Origin: Actinomycetes bacterium
GTDB taxonomy: Bacteria > Actinomycetota > Acidimicrobiia > Acidimicrobiales > RAAP-2
Assembly (NCBI GenBank): GCA_021784205.1
Contig: JAJXTB010000008.1
Span: forward strand, 1-48,154
Length of the DNA: 48,154 nt
Reading direction: 5' to 3'
Shown here: piece after piece, positions 32,678-41,722 of the stretch
Layout: every line of letters starts with the position of its first letter
Position numbering within the stretch: the first letter of the stretch is position 1
Made by a program: the position numbers and the translations under genes
Notes under the pieces: model-generated
Databases searched by the model: none
What the model was told of the DNA's origin: nothing
The model's input: only the letters and a program-made list of their open reading frames with translations

Positions 32678-34299
32678 TCGACGCCGAAGAGATACGGGTA
32701 GAGCGGCTGACCTCCGTGGTGCACCTCGACGGCCAGGGCCGGATACTCCTCGGCCAGGAACTCGCTGATGCGCCGGGTGTTGGCCGGCGTCGCGCCGTCA
32801 CCCTCGATGATCGTGACCAGTTCGTGGCCCTCGTGGATCAGGGACGCCAGTAGGGCGTTCGCGGCCACGGCGATCGAGTCGGCGATCGAGCGCACCCCCC
32901 TGGCGTCCAGTCCAATCCAGTCGCCCTCGCGCACCTCGCCCGCGTCGGTTGTCGTCGAGCGAACGGCTCGGGTCACTTCGCCGGCCACCACGCGCTGGGC
33001 GGACAAGCCCATCAGCGCCGCGTTCTCCACGGCTGAGGCGTCGGGGTCATAGGCGAGCAGCGCGGCGAAGCCCTCCACGATCGAGGCCGTCGCCACCACC
33101 ACGACTTTCTGGTCGACAACCGCGTCGACCTGCTCGGCGGCCAGGCGGACGTTCTTGTTGTTAGGCAGGATCACCACCTCGCGCGAGCCGCTGGACTCGA
33201 CCGCGGCCGCGAGCTGGGCAGTCGAGGGGTTCATCGACTGGCCCCCCGCGACGATCTCGCGCACGCCGAGCGAACGGAAGATCCTCGCCACGCCCTCACC
33301 GGCGGTCACCGCGACCACCGCCGTCGCCGGGGCCGGCTCGACCTCGAGTTCGCCGACGACGGCTTCGCGCACCCAACGCTCCTCAACGACCTGCTCGGCG
33401 AGGTCGGTCACGCGGATCTCGCGAGGCCGACCGGCTTCGACCCCGGCCTCGATGGAGGCGCCGATGTCGTCGGTGTGGATGTGACAGTTGTACAGGCCGT
33501 CCCCGCCGACGATCACGATGGAGTCGCCCAGTCCCGCCCACACCTCGCGAAAGGCCGCGACCGCCTCCTCGTTCGACTCGAGCAGGAACATGACCTCGTA
33601 GCGCAGCTCCGCGATGTCGCCCTCGGGCGGCGACTCCTGGACGTGAACGTCGATCGACTCAACGTCGGGCGCCACGGGTAGCGGGTCGTCGGCAACCACG
33701 TGGCACAGCGCGTCAAAGAGTAAGAGGAGTCCCGTTCCCCCGGAGTCAACGACGCCCGCCTGGGCGAGGACCGGCAGCTGCTCAGGGGTCTTGGCGAGGG
33801 CCTCGCGCGCTCGATCGCGCGCCGCGTGCACCAGCGCCGTCAGCGACGACGTCGCTCCTTGGGCGCCCTGGGCAGCGGCGCGGGCCACCGAGAGGATCGT
33901 TCCCTCGACCGGACGCAGCACGGCCTGGCGGGCCAGGACGTCAGCGTGCACCAACGAGTCGGCGAGGACCTGGGGGGTCACGACGGCCACGGCCTTGAAG
34001 CGCTCGACGAGTCCGCGCAAGAGCTGTGAGAGGATCACGCCGGAGTTGCCGCGCGCCCCCATTAGCGATCCCCTGGCGATGGCGCTGCACACCGACTCCA
34101 TCGAGGCCTCTGAGCCCTCGGCGTCGAGCGCGGCGACCACGGATTCGACCGTGAGGGCCATATTCGTCCCCGTGTCGCCGTCGGGCACCGGGTAGACGTT
34201 GAGCCGGTTGATCACCTCGCGGTGCGAACGCAGAAGGCCCGCGAAGGTCGTCATGGCCGAGCGCAGGTCGCTGGCGGACAGCTTGGTCGGTGCGCTCAT
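32674..34299 (-). CDS. DAK2-domain protein, fatty-acid kinase FakA-like
   Basis: The 541-aa product starts with a DhaL-type ATP-binding domain: INRLNVYPVPDGDTGTNMALT, then GARGNSGVILSQLLRG and VDSGGTGLLLLFDAL. A C-terminal DegV-interacting (DAK-phosphatase) domain follows, including EGVARIFRSLGVREIVAGGQSMNPSTAQL and VVILPNNKNVRLAA. This is the FakA layout; FakA phosphorylates fatty acids bound to FakB. No fakB is in the window. The next gene is recG, a common pairing. The ATG at 34299 is preferred, with TAGCAT 8 nt upstream. Confidence 0.9.
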   Translation of the reverse strand: MSAPTKLSASDLRSAMTTFAGLLRSHREVINRLNVYPVPDGDTGTNMALTVESVVAALDAEGSEASMESVCSAIARGSLMGARGNSGVILSQLLRGLVERFKAVAVVTPQVLADSLVHADVLARQAVLRPVEGTILSVARAAAQGAQGATSSLTALVHAARDRAREALAKTPEQLPVLAQAGVVDSGGTGLLLLFDALCHVVADDPLPVAPDVESIDVHVQESPPEGDIAELRYEVMFLLESNEEAVAAFREVWAGLGDSIVIVGGDGLYNCHIHTDDIGASIEAGVEAGRPREIRVTDLAEQVVEERWVREAVVGELEVEPAPATAVVAVTAGEGVARIFRSLGVREIVAGGQSMNPSTAQLAAAVESSGSREVVILPNNKNVRLAAEQVDAVVDQKVVVVATASIVEGFAALLAYDPDASAVENAALMGLSAQRVVAGEVTRAVRSTTTDAGEVREGDWIGLDARGVRSIADSIAVAANALLASLIHEGHELVTIIEGDGATPANTRRISEFLAEEYPALAVEVHHGGQPLYPYLFGVE

Positions 34300-34307
34300 C
34301 GCAGTCG

Positions 34308-34313
34308 ATGCTA
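34308..34313 (-). promoter_or_regulatory. -10 element of the fakA-recG gene run
   Basis: TAGCAT on the minus strand lies 8 nt upstream of the fakA-like ATG at 34299. It is the only promoter-like site seen ahead of this long gene run and overlaps the divergent rpmB -10 by 2 bp. Confidence 0.5.
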
Positions 34314-34317
34314 CAAT
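34312..34317 (+). promoter_or_regulatory. rpmB: -10 element of rpmB
   Basis: TACAAT matches the -10 consensus closely. It lies 62 nt upstream of the rpmB ATG, leaving a leader that ends with the Shine-Dalgarno AAGGAG. No clear -35 was found. Confidence 0.5.
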
Positions 34318-34379
34318 GGCTCTTCGGTTTCTACCCGGGGTCGCGTTGACCCGCGCGGGCGACAAGGAGAAGGATCATC

Positions 34380-34586
34380 ATGGCATCGGTCTGCGAAATC
34401 TGCGGCAAGAAGCCGTCCTTCGGCATGAACGTTTCGCACTCGCACCGTCGCACCAAGCGGCGTTGGAACCCGAACATTCAGCGCGTGCGCGCCCTCGTCG
34501 GCGGTACGCCGCGCCGCGTGAACGTCTGCACCGGCTGCCTGCGCTCGGGCAAGATCACCAAGCCCGCGCGCCGCGTCACCCCCTAA
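34380..34586 (+). CDS. rpmB: 50S ribosomal protein L28
   Basis: The 68-aa protein reads MASVCEICGKKPSFGMNVSH, then SHRRTKRRWNPNIQRVRA and CTGC, with two CxxC pairs that mark the zinc-binding C+ form. Length is normal for the short L28 type. The ATG follows AAGGAGAAGG. It is transcribed alone, divergent from the fakA-recG run, and is convergent with thiL. Confidence 0.97.
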   Translation: MASVCEICGKKPSFGMNVSHSHRRTKRRWNPNIQRVRALVGGTPRRVNVCTGCLRSGKITKPARRVTP

Positions 34587-34611
34587 CGCCCTCGCGAATC
34601 CTTCTTCAGTC

Positions 34612-35577
34612 CTAGAAGCGGTGCTGGAACCCGCCACGCTCTAACGGGGCGCCGTCGAGCGTGCGCGTCGCCGGATCGGCCACGATGCGACCAATGATGA
34701 TCGGTCCACGAAGCCCGCGGTCGGCGAAGATGAGCCGCAGACGTCCGACGTCGCTGCTGGTCATCAGCAACTCGTAGTCCTCTCCCCCGTTGAGCGCCTC
34801 GTCGAGGGTCGCCCCGTCGGCCACCGGCACGTTGCTCAGCTCGAATCCCACGCCCGAGGCGTCGGCCATGCGGTGCAGATCGATCCCGATGCCGTCGGAG
34901 AGGTCCATCATCGCGTGCACCCCCGCGGCGCGCGCGGCCAGGCCCTCGGCCAGGCGTGGCCAGGGGCGGCGGTGCGCGATCACCAGCTCGTCGTCGAGTC
35001 CCGCCCCGGCGCGCCGGCGCCGAAGTCCGGCTGAGGAGCGACCCAGCGGTCCGCTCACCAGGATCTCGTCGCCCACCCGGGCCCCCGAGCGAAGCACCGC
35101 GCCGCGTCCCGGGCACTCACCGAAGACGGTCACCGCGACCGCGACGTCGGTTCCGCGCGCGAGGTCCCCGCCCACGATCGGGCATCCCGTCACCGCCGCC
35201 GCGTCGGCGATGCCGCGGTGGAGTTCTTCGAGATCGGTGCCAGGAGGTGAGGTCACCGCGACGACGGCTCCGCGAGGTCGGCCCCCCATCGCGGCCAGGT
35301 CCGACACCGCCGAGGCGACGGCCTTAAAGCCCAAATCCTCGAGTGGAAAAAGTTCAGCGTCGAGGTGCACGCCCAAGACTGCGATGTCGGTGCTGATCAA
35401 AGCCTGGCCCACGAAGGGCTCGAGAACGGCCGCGTCGTCGCCGACGTGAACCTCGCCCGGGGGGATCGTGCGGCGACCTACGATGGCAGCGATACGCTCC
35501 AAGAGGTCATCTTCACGCCGGGAGTGCTCTTCGTGAGCGGGTGGGTCCGACGGTGTGGTCATGACCGCAGTCGACAT
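34612..35577 (-). CDS. thiL: thiamine-monophosphate kinase
   Basis: ThiL phosphorylates TMP to the cofactor TPP. The 321-aa protein of the PurM-like ATPase fold shows [75 protein letters not shown] and [20 protein letters not shown], the full motif set. ATG at 35577 is given, but ATG 35562 is equally possible; neither has a clear Shine-Dalgarno. Divergent from pckG across a palindrome. No TPP riboswitch was seen. Confidence 0.94.
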   Translation of the reverse strand: MSTAVMTTPSDPPAHEEHSRREDDLLERIAAIVGRRTIPPGEVHVGDDAAVLEPFVGQALISTDIAVLGVHLDAELFPLEDLGFKAVASAVSDLAAMGGRPRGAVVAVTSPPGTDLEELHRGIADAAAVTGCPIVGGDLARGTDVAVAVTVFGECPGRGAVLRSGARVGDEILVSGPLGRSSAGLRRRRAGAGLDDELVIAHRRPWPRLAEGLAARAAGVHAMMDLSDGIGIDLHRMADASGVGFELSNVPVADGATLDEALNGGEDYELLMTSSDVGRLRLIFADRGLRGPIIIGRIVADPATRTLDGAPLERGGFQHRF

Positions 35578-35582
35578 ATCGT
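35577..35582 (+). promoter_or_regulatory. pckG: possible -10 element of pckG
   Basis: TATCGT lies 36 nt upstream of the pckG GTG and overlaps the proposed thiL start. No convincing -35 was found, so this is tentative. Confidence 0.35.
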
Positions 35583-35584
35583 GC

Positions 35585-35603
35585 CGCGACGAGAGTCGTC
35601 GCG
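35585..35603. promoter_or_regulatory. perfect 8-bp hairpin/palindrome upstream of pckG
   Basis: CGCGACGA-gag-TCGTCGCG is an exact inverted repeat between the divergent thiL and pckG genes, ending 15 nt before the pckG GTG and just upstream of its Shine-Dalgarno. It may be an operator for either gene or an mRNA leader stem. Confidence 0.5.
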
Positions 35604-35618
35604 ACTGGAGGATTTCAC

Positions 35619-37409
35619 GTGACGTACCCCACCCGACACCGCCAACTCATCTCTTGGGTTGAAGAAGTCGCCCGTCTCACTACTCCCGATCGTATCCACT
35701 GGTGCGACGGATCGGCCGAGGAGTACGACGCGCTGTGTCAGCTCCTCGTCGATAACGGCACATTCACCAAGTTGTCGGACGCGAAGCGACCCAACAGCTA
35801 CTACGCCGCTTCGGACCCGGGCGACGTCGCGCGCGTCGAGGATCGCACGTTCATCTGCTCGCGCGAGGAGATCGACGCCGGCCCGACCAACAACTGGCGC
35901 GACCCCGACGAGATGCGCGCCACGCTGAACGGCCTCTTCGCCGGCTCGATGAAGGGCCGCACGATGTACGTCATCCCCTTTTCGATGGGCCCCCTAGGAT
36001 CGAACATCGCTCACATCGGCGTGGAGATCACCGACTCGGCCTACGTCGCAGTCTCGATGCGCATCATGACGCGCATGGGCACTGGCGCACTCGAGGTCCT
36101 CGGCGACGACGGCTTCTTCGTGCCGTGCCTGCACTCGGTGGGCGCTCCGCTCGCCGAGGGCGAGGCCGACGTGGCCTGGCCCTGTGACGCGGACAACAAG
36201 TACATCGTTCAGTTCCCCGAGACCCAGGAAATCATCTCCTACGGCTCGGGATACGGCGGCAACGCACTGCTGGGCAAGAAGTGCTTCGCCCTGCGCATCG
36301 CCTCAGTTCTCGCGCGCGACGCCGGCTGGCTGGCCGAGCACATGTTGATCTTGAAGCTCACGAACCCCGCCGGCGAGGCGCGCTACGTCGCCGGAGCGTT
36401 CCCCAGCGCGTGCGGTAAGACCAATCTGGCCATGCTCGTGCCGACGCTGCCGGGCTGGAAGGTCGAGACCATCGGCGACGACATCTGCTGGATGAAGCCG
36501 GGCCCCGACGGGCGTCTCTACGCGATCAACCCCGAGGCCGGCTTCTTCGGCGTAGCGCCGGGCACCAACATGCACACGAACCCCAACGCGATGCTCTCGA
36601 TCGAGGCCAACACCATCTTCACCAACACCGCGCTGACCAAAGACGGCGACATTTGGTGGGAGGGAATGGGCGAGCCGCCCGAGGGACTCACCGACTGGCG
36701 CGGCCAGCCCTGGTCGAAGGACCTGGGCACGCCCGCCGCGCACCCCAACTCGCGCTTCACCGCCCCGGCCGGCCAGGACCCGGCGATCGCGCCCGAGTGG
36801 GAGGACCCGGCCGGTGTGCCCATCGACGCGATCCTCTTCGGCGGCCGGCGCGCCAGCGTGGTGCCTCTGGTGTTCCAGTCGCGCGACTGGGACCACGGCG
36901 TGTTCCTCGGCTCGATCATGGCCTCAGAGACCACGGCGGCCGCGGCCGGCGCAGTGGGTAACCTGCGCCGCGACCCCTTCGCGATGCTGCCCTTCTGCGG
37001 CTACAACATGGCCGACTACTTCGGACATTGGCTGACCTTCTCGGACCGCTTCGACCAGGCGAACTTGCCCAAGATCTTCTACGTCAACTGGTTCTTAAAG
37101 GGTGAGGACGGCAAGTTCATCTGGCCCGGCTACGGCGAGAACAGCCGGGTCCTCGAGTGGGTCTTTGAGCGAGTGGCCGGCCGTGGCGAGGCGGTGGAGA
37201 CGCCCATCGGCCTCCTGCCCGCGCCCGGTGCTCTCAACGTCGAGGGCCTCAACCTGCCGGAGGCAGCTCTGGAGCGCCTGCTGCACGTTGACGTCGAGGC
37301 TTGGCGCCGCGAGGTGCCACTCATTCGCGAGCACTACGCGCAGTTCGCCGACCGGATCCCGCCGCGCCTGGTCGCCCAGGTGGACGACCTTGAGGCTCGC
37401 CTCGGCTAG
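35619..37409 (+). CDS. pckG: phosphoenolpyruvate carboxykinase (GTP)
   Basis: PckG converts oxaloacetate and GTP to PEP, the entry to gluconeogenesis, or the reverse as anaplerosis. The 596-aa enzyme is of the GTP class: [15 protein letters not shown] (114-128), the kinase-1 P-loop FPSACGKTN at 261-269 with the GTP-class reactive Cys, GDDICWMK at 287-293 and the RRASVVPLV strand. GTG start at 35619 follows CTGGAGGA. The 3' end overlaps the convergent ndh gene by 4 nt. Confidence 0.97.
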   Translation: MTYPTRHRQLISWVEEVARLTTPDRIHWCDGSAEEYDALCQLLVDNGTFTKLSDAKRPNSYYAASDPGDVARVEDRTFICSREEIDAGPTNNWRDPDEMRATLNGLFAGSMKGRTMYVIPFSMGPLGSNIAHIGVEITDSAYVAVSMRIMTRMGTGALEVLGDDGFFVPCLHSVGAPLAEGEADVAWPCDADNKYIVQFPETQEIISYGSGYGGNALLGKKCFALRIASVLARDAGWLAEHMLILKLTNPAGEARYVAGAFPSACGKTNLAMLVPTLPGWKVETIGDDICWMKPGPDGRLYAINPEAGFFGVAPGTNMHTNPNAMLSIEANTIFTNTALTKDGDIWWEGMGEPPEGLTDWRGQPWSKDLGTPAAHPNSRFTAPAGQDPAIAPEWEDPAGVPIDAILFGGRRASVVPLVFQSRDWDHGVFLGSIMASETTAAAAGAVGNLRRDPFAMLPFCGYNMADYFGHWLTFSDRFDQANLPKIFYVNWFLKGEDGKFIWPGYGENSRVLEWVFERVAGRGEAVETPIGLLPAPGALNVEGLNLPEAALERLLHVDVEAWRREVPLIREHYAQFADRIPPRLVAQVDDLEARLG

Positions 37410-38683
37410 TCAGCCGTCTCCGCGTCGGCGACGATGAGTCGCGGGCCCGAGGGCCAGTCGAAGTAGCGCCAGGTCCAGTTGATCATGACGCGCAGGCGAT
37501 TACGGAATCCCACCAGATAGAACAGATGCAGGCCCAGCCACGCGAGCCAGCCGAGCGTTCCCTTGATCACCCCGCCGCGCGGCAGCTTGGCCACCGCCGC
37601 CTGGCGCCCGATGGTCGCCATGATGCCCTTGTTGCGGTAGTGGAAGTCCTGGGTGGGCTGGCCGTCGAGGACACGCAGGATCTGCGCAGCGCAGTGGCGA
37701 CCCGACTGGATCGCCACTGGCGCGAGCTGCGGGCAGAACTCGGAGTCGTTGAGCGGCACCGCCGCCGCGTCGCCCACCGCCCAGACGTTGGTGCTGTCGA
37801 CCAGGCGCAGGTCGGCCGTGACCCGCGCGCGCCCTCCCGGTCCCGGACTGACCTGGAGGTCGTGGGCCAGGGTGCCGCTGGCGGTCACGCCGGCCGCCCA
37901 GATCACCGCGGCCGTCGCCAGACGCTCGCCGTCGTCGAAACGGATGTGACCCTCTTCGACCTCGACGACCGAACGGCCGAAGTTGATCTCCACGCCCATC
38001 GAGCTGAGCTCTCGCAGCGCGTAGCGGCTCGCGTTCTCAGGAAACGCCGTGAGCAGGCGAGGCGCCAAGTCCACCAGCAGCACGCGCACGTCCTCGGGAC
38101 GGATGCGCAGTCCGTCGCGACGGATCGCGATGCGCACGAGCTCAGATAACGCCCCGGCCGTCTCCACCCCGGTGGGACCGCCGCCGACGACGACGAAGGT
38201 CAGCTTCACGTTGGCGTGTTCGGCGGCGACGTCGGCCGCCTCCAGGCTCAGCAGGAGCCGGTTGCGCAGTCGCCGCGCGTCAGCGAGCGAATAGAGCGGC
38301 ATGGCGTAGCGCGACGCGCCAGGGACGCCAAAGAACGCGGCCGTCGCGCCCGTGGCGACAACGAGGTGGTCAAAGGACATCTCGGCCCCGCCTTCGAGGA
38401 TGACAACGCTGCGCGTGTGATCCACCTCGCGCACCTGGGCGTGGCGGAAACGAATGTTGGTGGCGTGGCCGAAGATCGTGCGAATCGGGTAGGCCACGTC
38501 CGCGGGCTCGAGGCCGGCTGTGGCCACCTGATAGAGCAGGGGCAAGAACGTGTGGAAGTTGTGCTTGTCGACGATCGTCACGCGCACGTTCTTGTTGGCG
38601 AGGCCTCGCGCGACCGCCACTCCGGCGAACCCACCGCCGATGATGACCACGTGGGCCGGTGGAGACTCGTTCGTGCTCGCCAT
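37406..38683 (-). CDS. ndh: type II NADH:quinone oxidoreductase
   Basis: NDH-2 is a non-pumping flavoprotein passing electrons from NADH to quinone at the membrane surface. The 425-aa product has the FAD-binding [18 protein letters not shown], the segment [27 protein letters not shown], the NADH-binding [20 protein letters not shown] and [10 protein letters not shown]. The C-terminal helix with [20 protein letters not shown] is the membrane anchor. It follows the MFS gene by 32 nt on the same strand; a TATGCT at about 10 nt from the ATG may be its own -10. Confidence 0.94.
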   Translation of the reverse strand: MASTNESPPAHVVIIGGGFAGVAVARGLANKNVRVTIVDKHNFHTFLPLLYQVATAGLEPADVAYPIRTIFGHATNIRFRHAQVREVDHTRSVVILEGGAEMSFDHLVVATGATAAFFGVPGASRYAMPLYSLADARRLRNRLLLSLEAADVAAEHANVKLTFVVVGGGPTGVETAGALSELVRIAIRRDGLRIRPEDVRVLLVDLAPRLLTAFPENASRYALRELSSMGVEINFGRSVVEVEEGHIRFDDGERLATAAVIWAAGVTASGTLAHDLQVSPGPGGRARVTADLRLVDSTNVWAVGDAAAVPLNDSEFCPQLAPVAIQSGRHCAAQILRVLDGQPTQDFHYRNKGIMATIGRQAAVAKLPRGGVIKGTLGWLAWLGLHLFYLVGFRNRLRVMINWTWRYFDWPSGPRLIVADAETAD

Positions 38684-38715
38684 GACCCATTACAGCATAG
38701 GAAGGCGCCTACGCC

Positions 38716-40008
38716 TCAACGACGAGAGTGACCCATCGCGTAGGCGATCGCCGCGACGAGTGTGACCAACGCGAGCAGGTGGTCGCCGTCGGCGAAGGAG
38801 AGACTGATCCCGACCGGGACCAGCGCGCCGACGACCCAGCCAAGTTGCTGGCGCACCGCGAATCGCGCGAAGGTCCGACCCTGCGCTCCGGGGGCCACGA
38901 GCCGCTGCGTGATCGCGTCGAAACTCGGCTGGGCGACGGCGGCCCACAGCCCGATCCACCCGGCGAAGATCGTCTGAGCGAGCAGGCTGGGCGCGAACGA
39001 TGCCGCGATCGCACCCAGGGCGGTTCCGAGCAGTGAGAGCCCGAGCAGAGTCGACTCGCGCACGCGTTCGCGCACGCGTGTGACGAGCCCCAAGCCGGCC
39101 AGCGCGCCGACGGCACTCAGCACGAGGGCGACCGCGAACCAGCCGAGTCCCGCGTGGGCGCGACGCAGGCCGAAAGCGAGCAGGAACGTCGCGAATCCCA
39201 CCGAGAAGCGCTGCAGGGACGCCGCGAGGAGCCCCCAAGCCACCTCGGTGTCGCCCAACGGATTGAGCGCGTGCACGTCGCGCTCGTCTTGGGACATGTG
39301 AAGAGGGTCCACGCGCGAGACGCGCGCCGGGCGCGGCAGGCGCAAGCTCGCAATTGTGGCGGCGGCGAAGACGACCGCGGCCATCACCAACACGCTCGGC
39401 GCGCCGAGACCCTTGAGAACTCCCGCCCCCACTGAGCCCACGATCAGCCCCGCCAGGGTACCGAGCAACGTGAGCTGCGCGTTGAAACCGGCGAACCCGC
39501 CGGACTGGGGACGATCGTTGACCGGCCAGCCGGCGCCGCCGACGTCGCCGGCGTGCTCGTGGAACTGCTGACTGCGGGCCATCTCGGGCACGAGGGCGCC
39601 GCGAGTGACGACGTAGAACTTCGAGGAGATCAGCACGAGGAACGCCTCGGGGTAGAGCCAGAGCGAGTTGAGATGTTGGGACATTGACCAGCACAGCAGC
39701 GTGCGCGCCCCGGCCGAGAGAGCGACAAGGACGCGACGCCCGTGCGTCGAGCGGTCGATCAGCGGTCCGAGCACCGGCGAAACGACAGCGAAGGGCGCAA
39801 TCGTGATCAGCAGGTAGAGCAGGACCCGGCTCTTAGCCTCGGTCGGCGAGACCGAGAAGAACAACGACCCCGCGAGCGAGACGGTCACCAGCGTGTCGCC
39901 CGCCATCATGATCACGTGCACGAGCGCAAGCCGGCCAAAGGACGTGGTCTGGTCGAAGAGATCCTGGGCCGAGGCCCACGCCAATGAGCCGAGTCCGCGA
40001 CCTCGCAC
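38716..40008 (-). CDS. MFS transporter
   Basis: A 430-aa integral membrane protein with about 12 helices of major-facilitator type. VHVIMMAGDTLVTVSLAGSLFFSVSPTEAKSRVLLYLLI forms the first helices, followed by VVSPVLGPLIDRSTHGRRVLVALSAG, the helix 2-3 signature loop. The C-terminal half repeats the fold. Substrate unknown. GTG at 40008 is supported by TAGTCT exactly 6 nt upstream, without a Shine-Dalgarno. It may be cotranscribed with ndh. Confidence 0.85.
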   Translation of the reverse strand: MRGRGLGSLAWASAQDLFDQTTSFGRLALVHVIMMAGDTLVTVSLAGSLFFSVSPTEAKSRVLLYLLITIAPFAVVSPVLGPLIDRSTHGRRVLVALSAGARTLLCWSMSQHLNSLWLYPEAFLVLISSKFYVVTRGALVPEMARSQQFHEHAGDVGGAGWPVNDRPQSGGFAGFNAQLTLLGTLAGLIVGSVGAGVLKGLGAPSVLVMAAVVFAAATIASLRLPRPARVSRVDPLHMSQDERDVHALNPLGDTEVAWGLLAASLQRFSVGFATFLLAFGLRRAHAGLGWFAVALVLSAVGALAGLGLVTRVRERVRESTLLGLSLLGTALGAIAASFAPSLLAQTIFAGWIGLWAAVAQPSFDAITQRLVAPGAQGRTFARFAVRQQLGWVVGALVPVGISLSFADGDHLLALVTLVAAIAYAMGHSRR

Positions 40009-40014
40009 GGCTTG

Positions 40015-40020
40015 AGACTA
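40015..40020 (-). promoter_or_regulatory. -10 element of leaderless MFS gene
   Basis: TAGTCT on the minus strand is followed by caagcc and the GTG at 40008, exactly 6 nt. Confidence 0.6.
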
Positions 40021-40049
40021 GGACATCGTGCGACGAGCGTTGGGACGGG

Positions 40050-40391
40050 TCAATTGGAGAAACAGGCTCGTCGATAGACGAGGTCGGGCAACGACCCCGC
40101 GTGGCAGTACGTCGAACGCGACACCGCACTCCACGTCCCCGTCGTGTCGGACATCAGTTCCGTCACGCTGACCTGGTTGCCGGCGACCGAGAGTGTCGCC
40201 CACAGGTACGCCCAGTCTCCCTCGCACCCGTAACTCTGGACCGACGTCACGTGGCTCAGCTGGCTGGTGAGAGCACTCGCCGTGCACGGTTCGCTGACCG
40301 GCGTCGGCGACGCCGTGGCTGTCGCGCGGGCCGAGAACAGGAGCAGTGAACCCGCGATGACGACGGCGCCCGCCAGGCGAAGGGCCTTCAC
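40050..40391 (-). CDS. small secreted Cys-containing protein, unknown
   Basis: The 113-aa product has a clear Sec signal peptide (KALRLAGAVVIAGSLLLFSARATA, residues 2-25) and a mature domain with four Cys, in SEPCTAS, YGCEGDW, TYCHAG and RRACFS, likely two disulfides. VQSYGCEGDWAYLWATLSV suggests a small beta domain. No family is named. GTG start lies 4 nt after the tetR stop, so it is cotranscribed with the regulator. Confidence 0.7.
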   Translation of the reverse strand: MKALRLAGAVVIAGSLLLFSARATATASPTPVSEPCTASALTSQLSHVTSVQSYGCEGDWAYLWATLSVAGNQVSVTELMSDTTGTWSAVSRSTYCHAGSLPDLVYRRACFSN

Positions 40392-40395
40392 GATC

Positions 40396-41016
40396 TCAGT
40401 TCAGCACATCTCGATCACGGGCACCTAGCAGGAACCGCCAGACAAGTAGTGCGACATCGGCTTGCCCGCTGGCGTCTTCGCCAACCAGATCCTGGGCCCC
40501 GTAGCGAACGGCCACCGCCTCGACGAGTCCCGCCATGGCCTCGGGCGTCGCGTCGGCTCGCAGCCAGCCCTGGCGCTGCCCGTAAGCGAGAGCGCGCGCG
40601 CACGCGTCGCTCACCCGCGTTTGGGTCGAGACGACGACCCCGCGCAGTGCCGGACGCGTCTCGGCCGCCGCGACGATCCGCGTGGTCATGGCGCGACCCA
40701 CGCGCGTCGCGTCGTGGTTCGCCGGATCCAACAGCTCGCGCAGGCCCGCGTCGAACGACTCGCGCGACGCGGCCGAAGAGAGGATCTCCCAACGGGCGAT
40801 TTCCTGCTCGGCGTGAGTGCAGAACAACGCCTCGTACGCCGCGTCGATCACTCCCTCGCGCGAGCCGAAATGGTGATAAACACTGCCGTAATTCACGCCC
40901 GTGGCCTGGCAGATTTCTGGGATTCGAATTCGTAGTTCATCCCCATCGAGCAGGCGCTCGGCGACCGCGTCCAACACGGCCTTCATCACCGGCGCAGAAC
41001 GACTCTGCTTTGTCAT
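40396..41016 (-). CDS. TetR/AcrR family transcriptional regulator
   Basis: The 206-aa regulator has a typical N-terminal helix-turn-helix (ICQATGVNYGSVYHHFGSREGVIDAAYEALF) and a variable helical ligand domain; the last segment resembles a TetR_C domain. The start at ATG 41016 (MTKQSRSAPVMKAVLDAVAE) is preferred because TACACT lies 8 nt upstream; ATG 41043 is an alternative. It is divergent from an FMN reductase gene. A 16-bp palindrome between them is a candidate operator, so autoregulation and control of the reductase is likely. Confidence 0.9.
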   Translation of the reverse strand: MTKQSRSAPVMKAVLDAVAERLLDGDELRIRIPEICQATGVNYGSVYHHFGSREGVIDAAYEALFCTHAEQEIARWEILSSAASRESFDAGLRELLDPANHDATRVGRAMTTRIVAAAETRPALRGVVVSTQTRVSDACARALAYGQRQGWLRADATPEAMAGLVEAVAVRYGAQDLVGEDASGQADVALLVWRFLLGARDRDVLN

Positions 41017-41024
41017 TACTGGGC

Positions 41025-41030
41025 AGTGTA
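41025..41030 (-). promoter_or_regulatory. -10 element of tetR
   Basis: TACACT on the minus strand ends 8 nt upstream of the ATG at 41016. A weak TTTCCT lies 17 nt further upstream as a possible -35. Confidence 0.5.
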
Positions 41031-41062
41031 CCGAGAGTTCCATCCCAAGGAAATTGGAACGT

Positions 41063-41078
41063 AAATCGAGCCCGATTT
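41063..41078. promoter_or_regulatory. candidate TetR operator
   Basis: AAATCG-agcc-CGATTT is a 16-bp interrupted palindrome with perfect 6-bp arms. It lies between the divergent tetR and FMN reductase genes, a size and position usual for TetR-family operators. Binding by the adjacent regulator is inference. Confidence 0.5.
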
Positions 41079-41122
41079 CGTCCTAATCACCGTTCTGGGC
41101 CAACCTGCTTGACTGGGGGGCT

Positions 41123-41713
41123 ATGTCGAACACTCCGATCCGCCTCCAGATCATCCTCGGCAGCACGCGACCCGTGCGGGCGGGCGAGGCCATCGCCCGC
41201 TGGGTGAGCGACGTAGCGAGCGCGCGTACTGACTTCGAGGTCGAGTTGATCGATCTGGCCCAGGTGAACCTGCCCCTTTTGGATGAGCCTCGCCAGCCCT
41301 CGCAAGGGGACTACCAGCACGAGCACACCCGCCGTTGGTCGGCGACGATACGCCGCGGCGACGCCGTCATCTTCGTGCTGCCCGAATATAACCACAGCTT
41401 CAACGCCGCGACGAAGAACGCGGTCGACTTCCTCTACGAAGAGTGGCGCTACAAGTCCGCGGGCATCGTCTGCTACGGCGGAGGCGCTCGCGGCACCCGC
41501 GCCGCCCAACATTTCAAGACGGTCCTGAGTGCACTCAAGATGACCCACGTGGGCGACGTCGCGGTCGGTCTGTCCGAGGTGCCGGTGGTCGACGGCGCCC
41601 TCGCCGCGACCCCCCAAATGACCCGAGCGCTGACGACCCTCCTCAACGAGACGGCACGACTCAGTCCCCACTTGCGCAGCTTGCGAGAGGACGCAGGCAT
41701 CGCGCCCCACTAG
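41123..41713 (+). CDS. NADPH-dependent FMN reductase family protein
   Basis: The 196-aa flavodoxin-like protein starts IRLQIILGSTRPVRAGEAIARWV (phosphate-binding loop GSTRP), has the flavin-loop motif VFVLPEYNHSFNAATKNAVDFLYEEW, and ends its core with GGGARGTRAAQHFKTVL. Family members reduce FMN, quinones, azo dyes or metals with NAD(P)H. Divergent from tetR, so it is the likely regulated target. The ATG at 41123 has no obvious Shine-Dalgarno. The next gene starts 9 nt downstream with its own -10. Confidence 0.93.
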   Translation: MSNTPIRLQIILGSTRPVRAGEAIARWVSDVASARTDFEVELIDLAQVNLPLLDEPRQPSQGDYQHEHTRRWSATIRRGDAVIFVLPEYNHSFNAATKNAVDFLYEEWRYKSAGIVCYGGGARGTRAAQHFKTVLSALKMTHVGDVAVGLSEVPVVDGALAATPQMTRALTTLLNETARLSPHLRSLREDAGIAPH

Positions 41714-41716
41714 GGT
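41711..41716 (+). promoter_or_regulatory. -10 element of leaderless PsiE-like gene
   Basis: TAGGGT is followed by catggg and the GTG at 41723, exactly 6 nt. The hexamer overlaps the reductase stop codon TAG, so the gene can be expressed separately from the reductase. Confidence 0.5.
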
Positions 41717-41722
41717 CATGGG

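Noticed and set aside
34612..35577. TPP riboswitch upstream of thiL
   Set aside because: The space between thiL and pckG is about 40 nt, too short, and lacks the conserved THI-box words.
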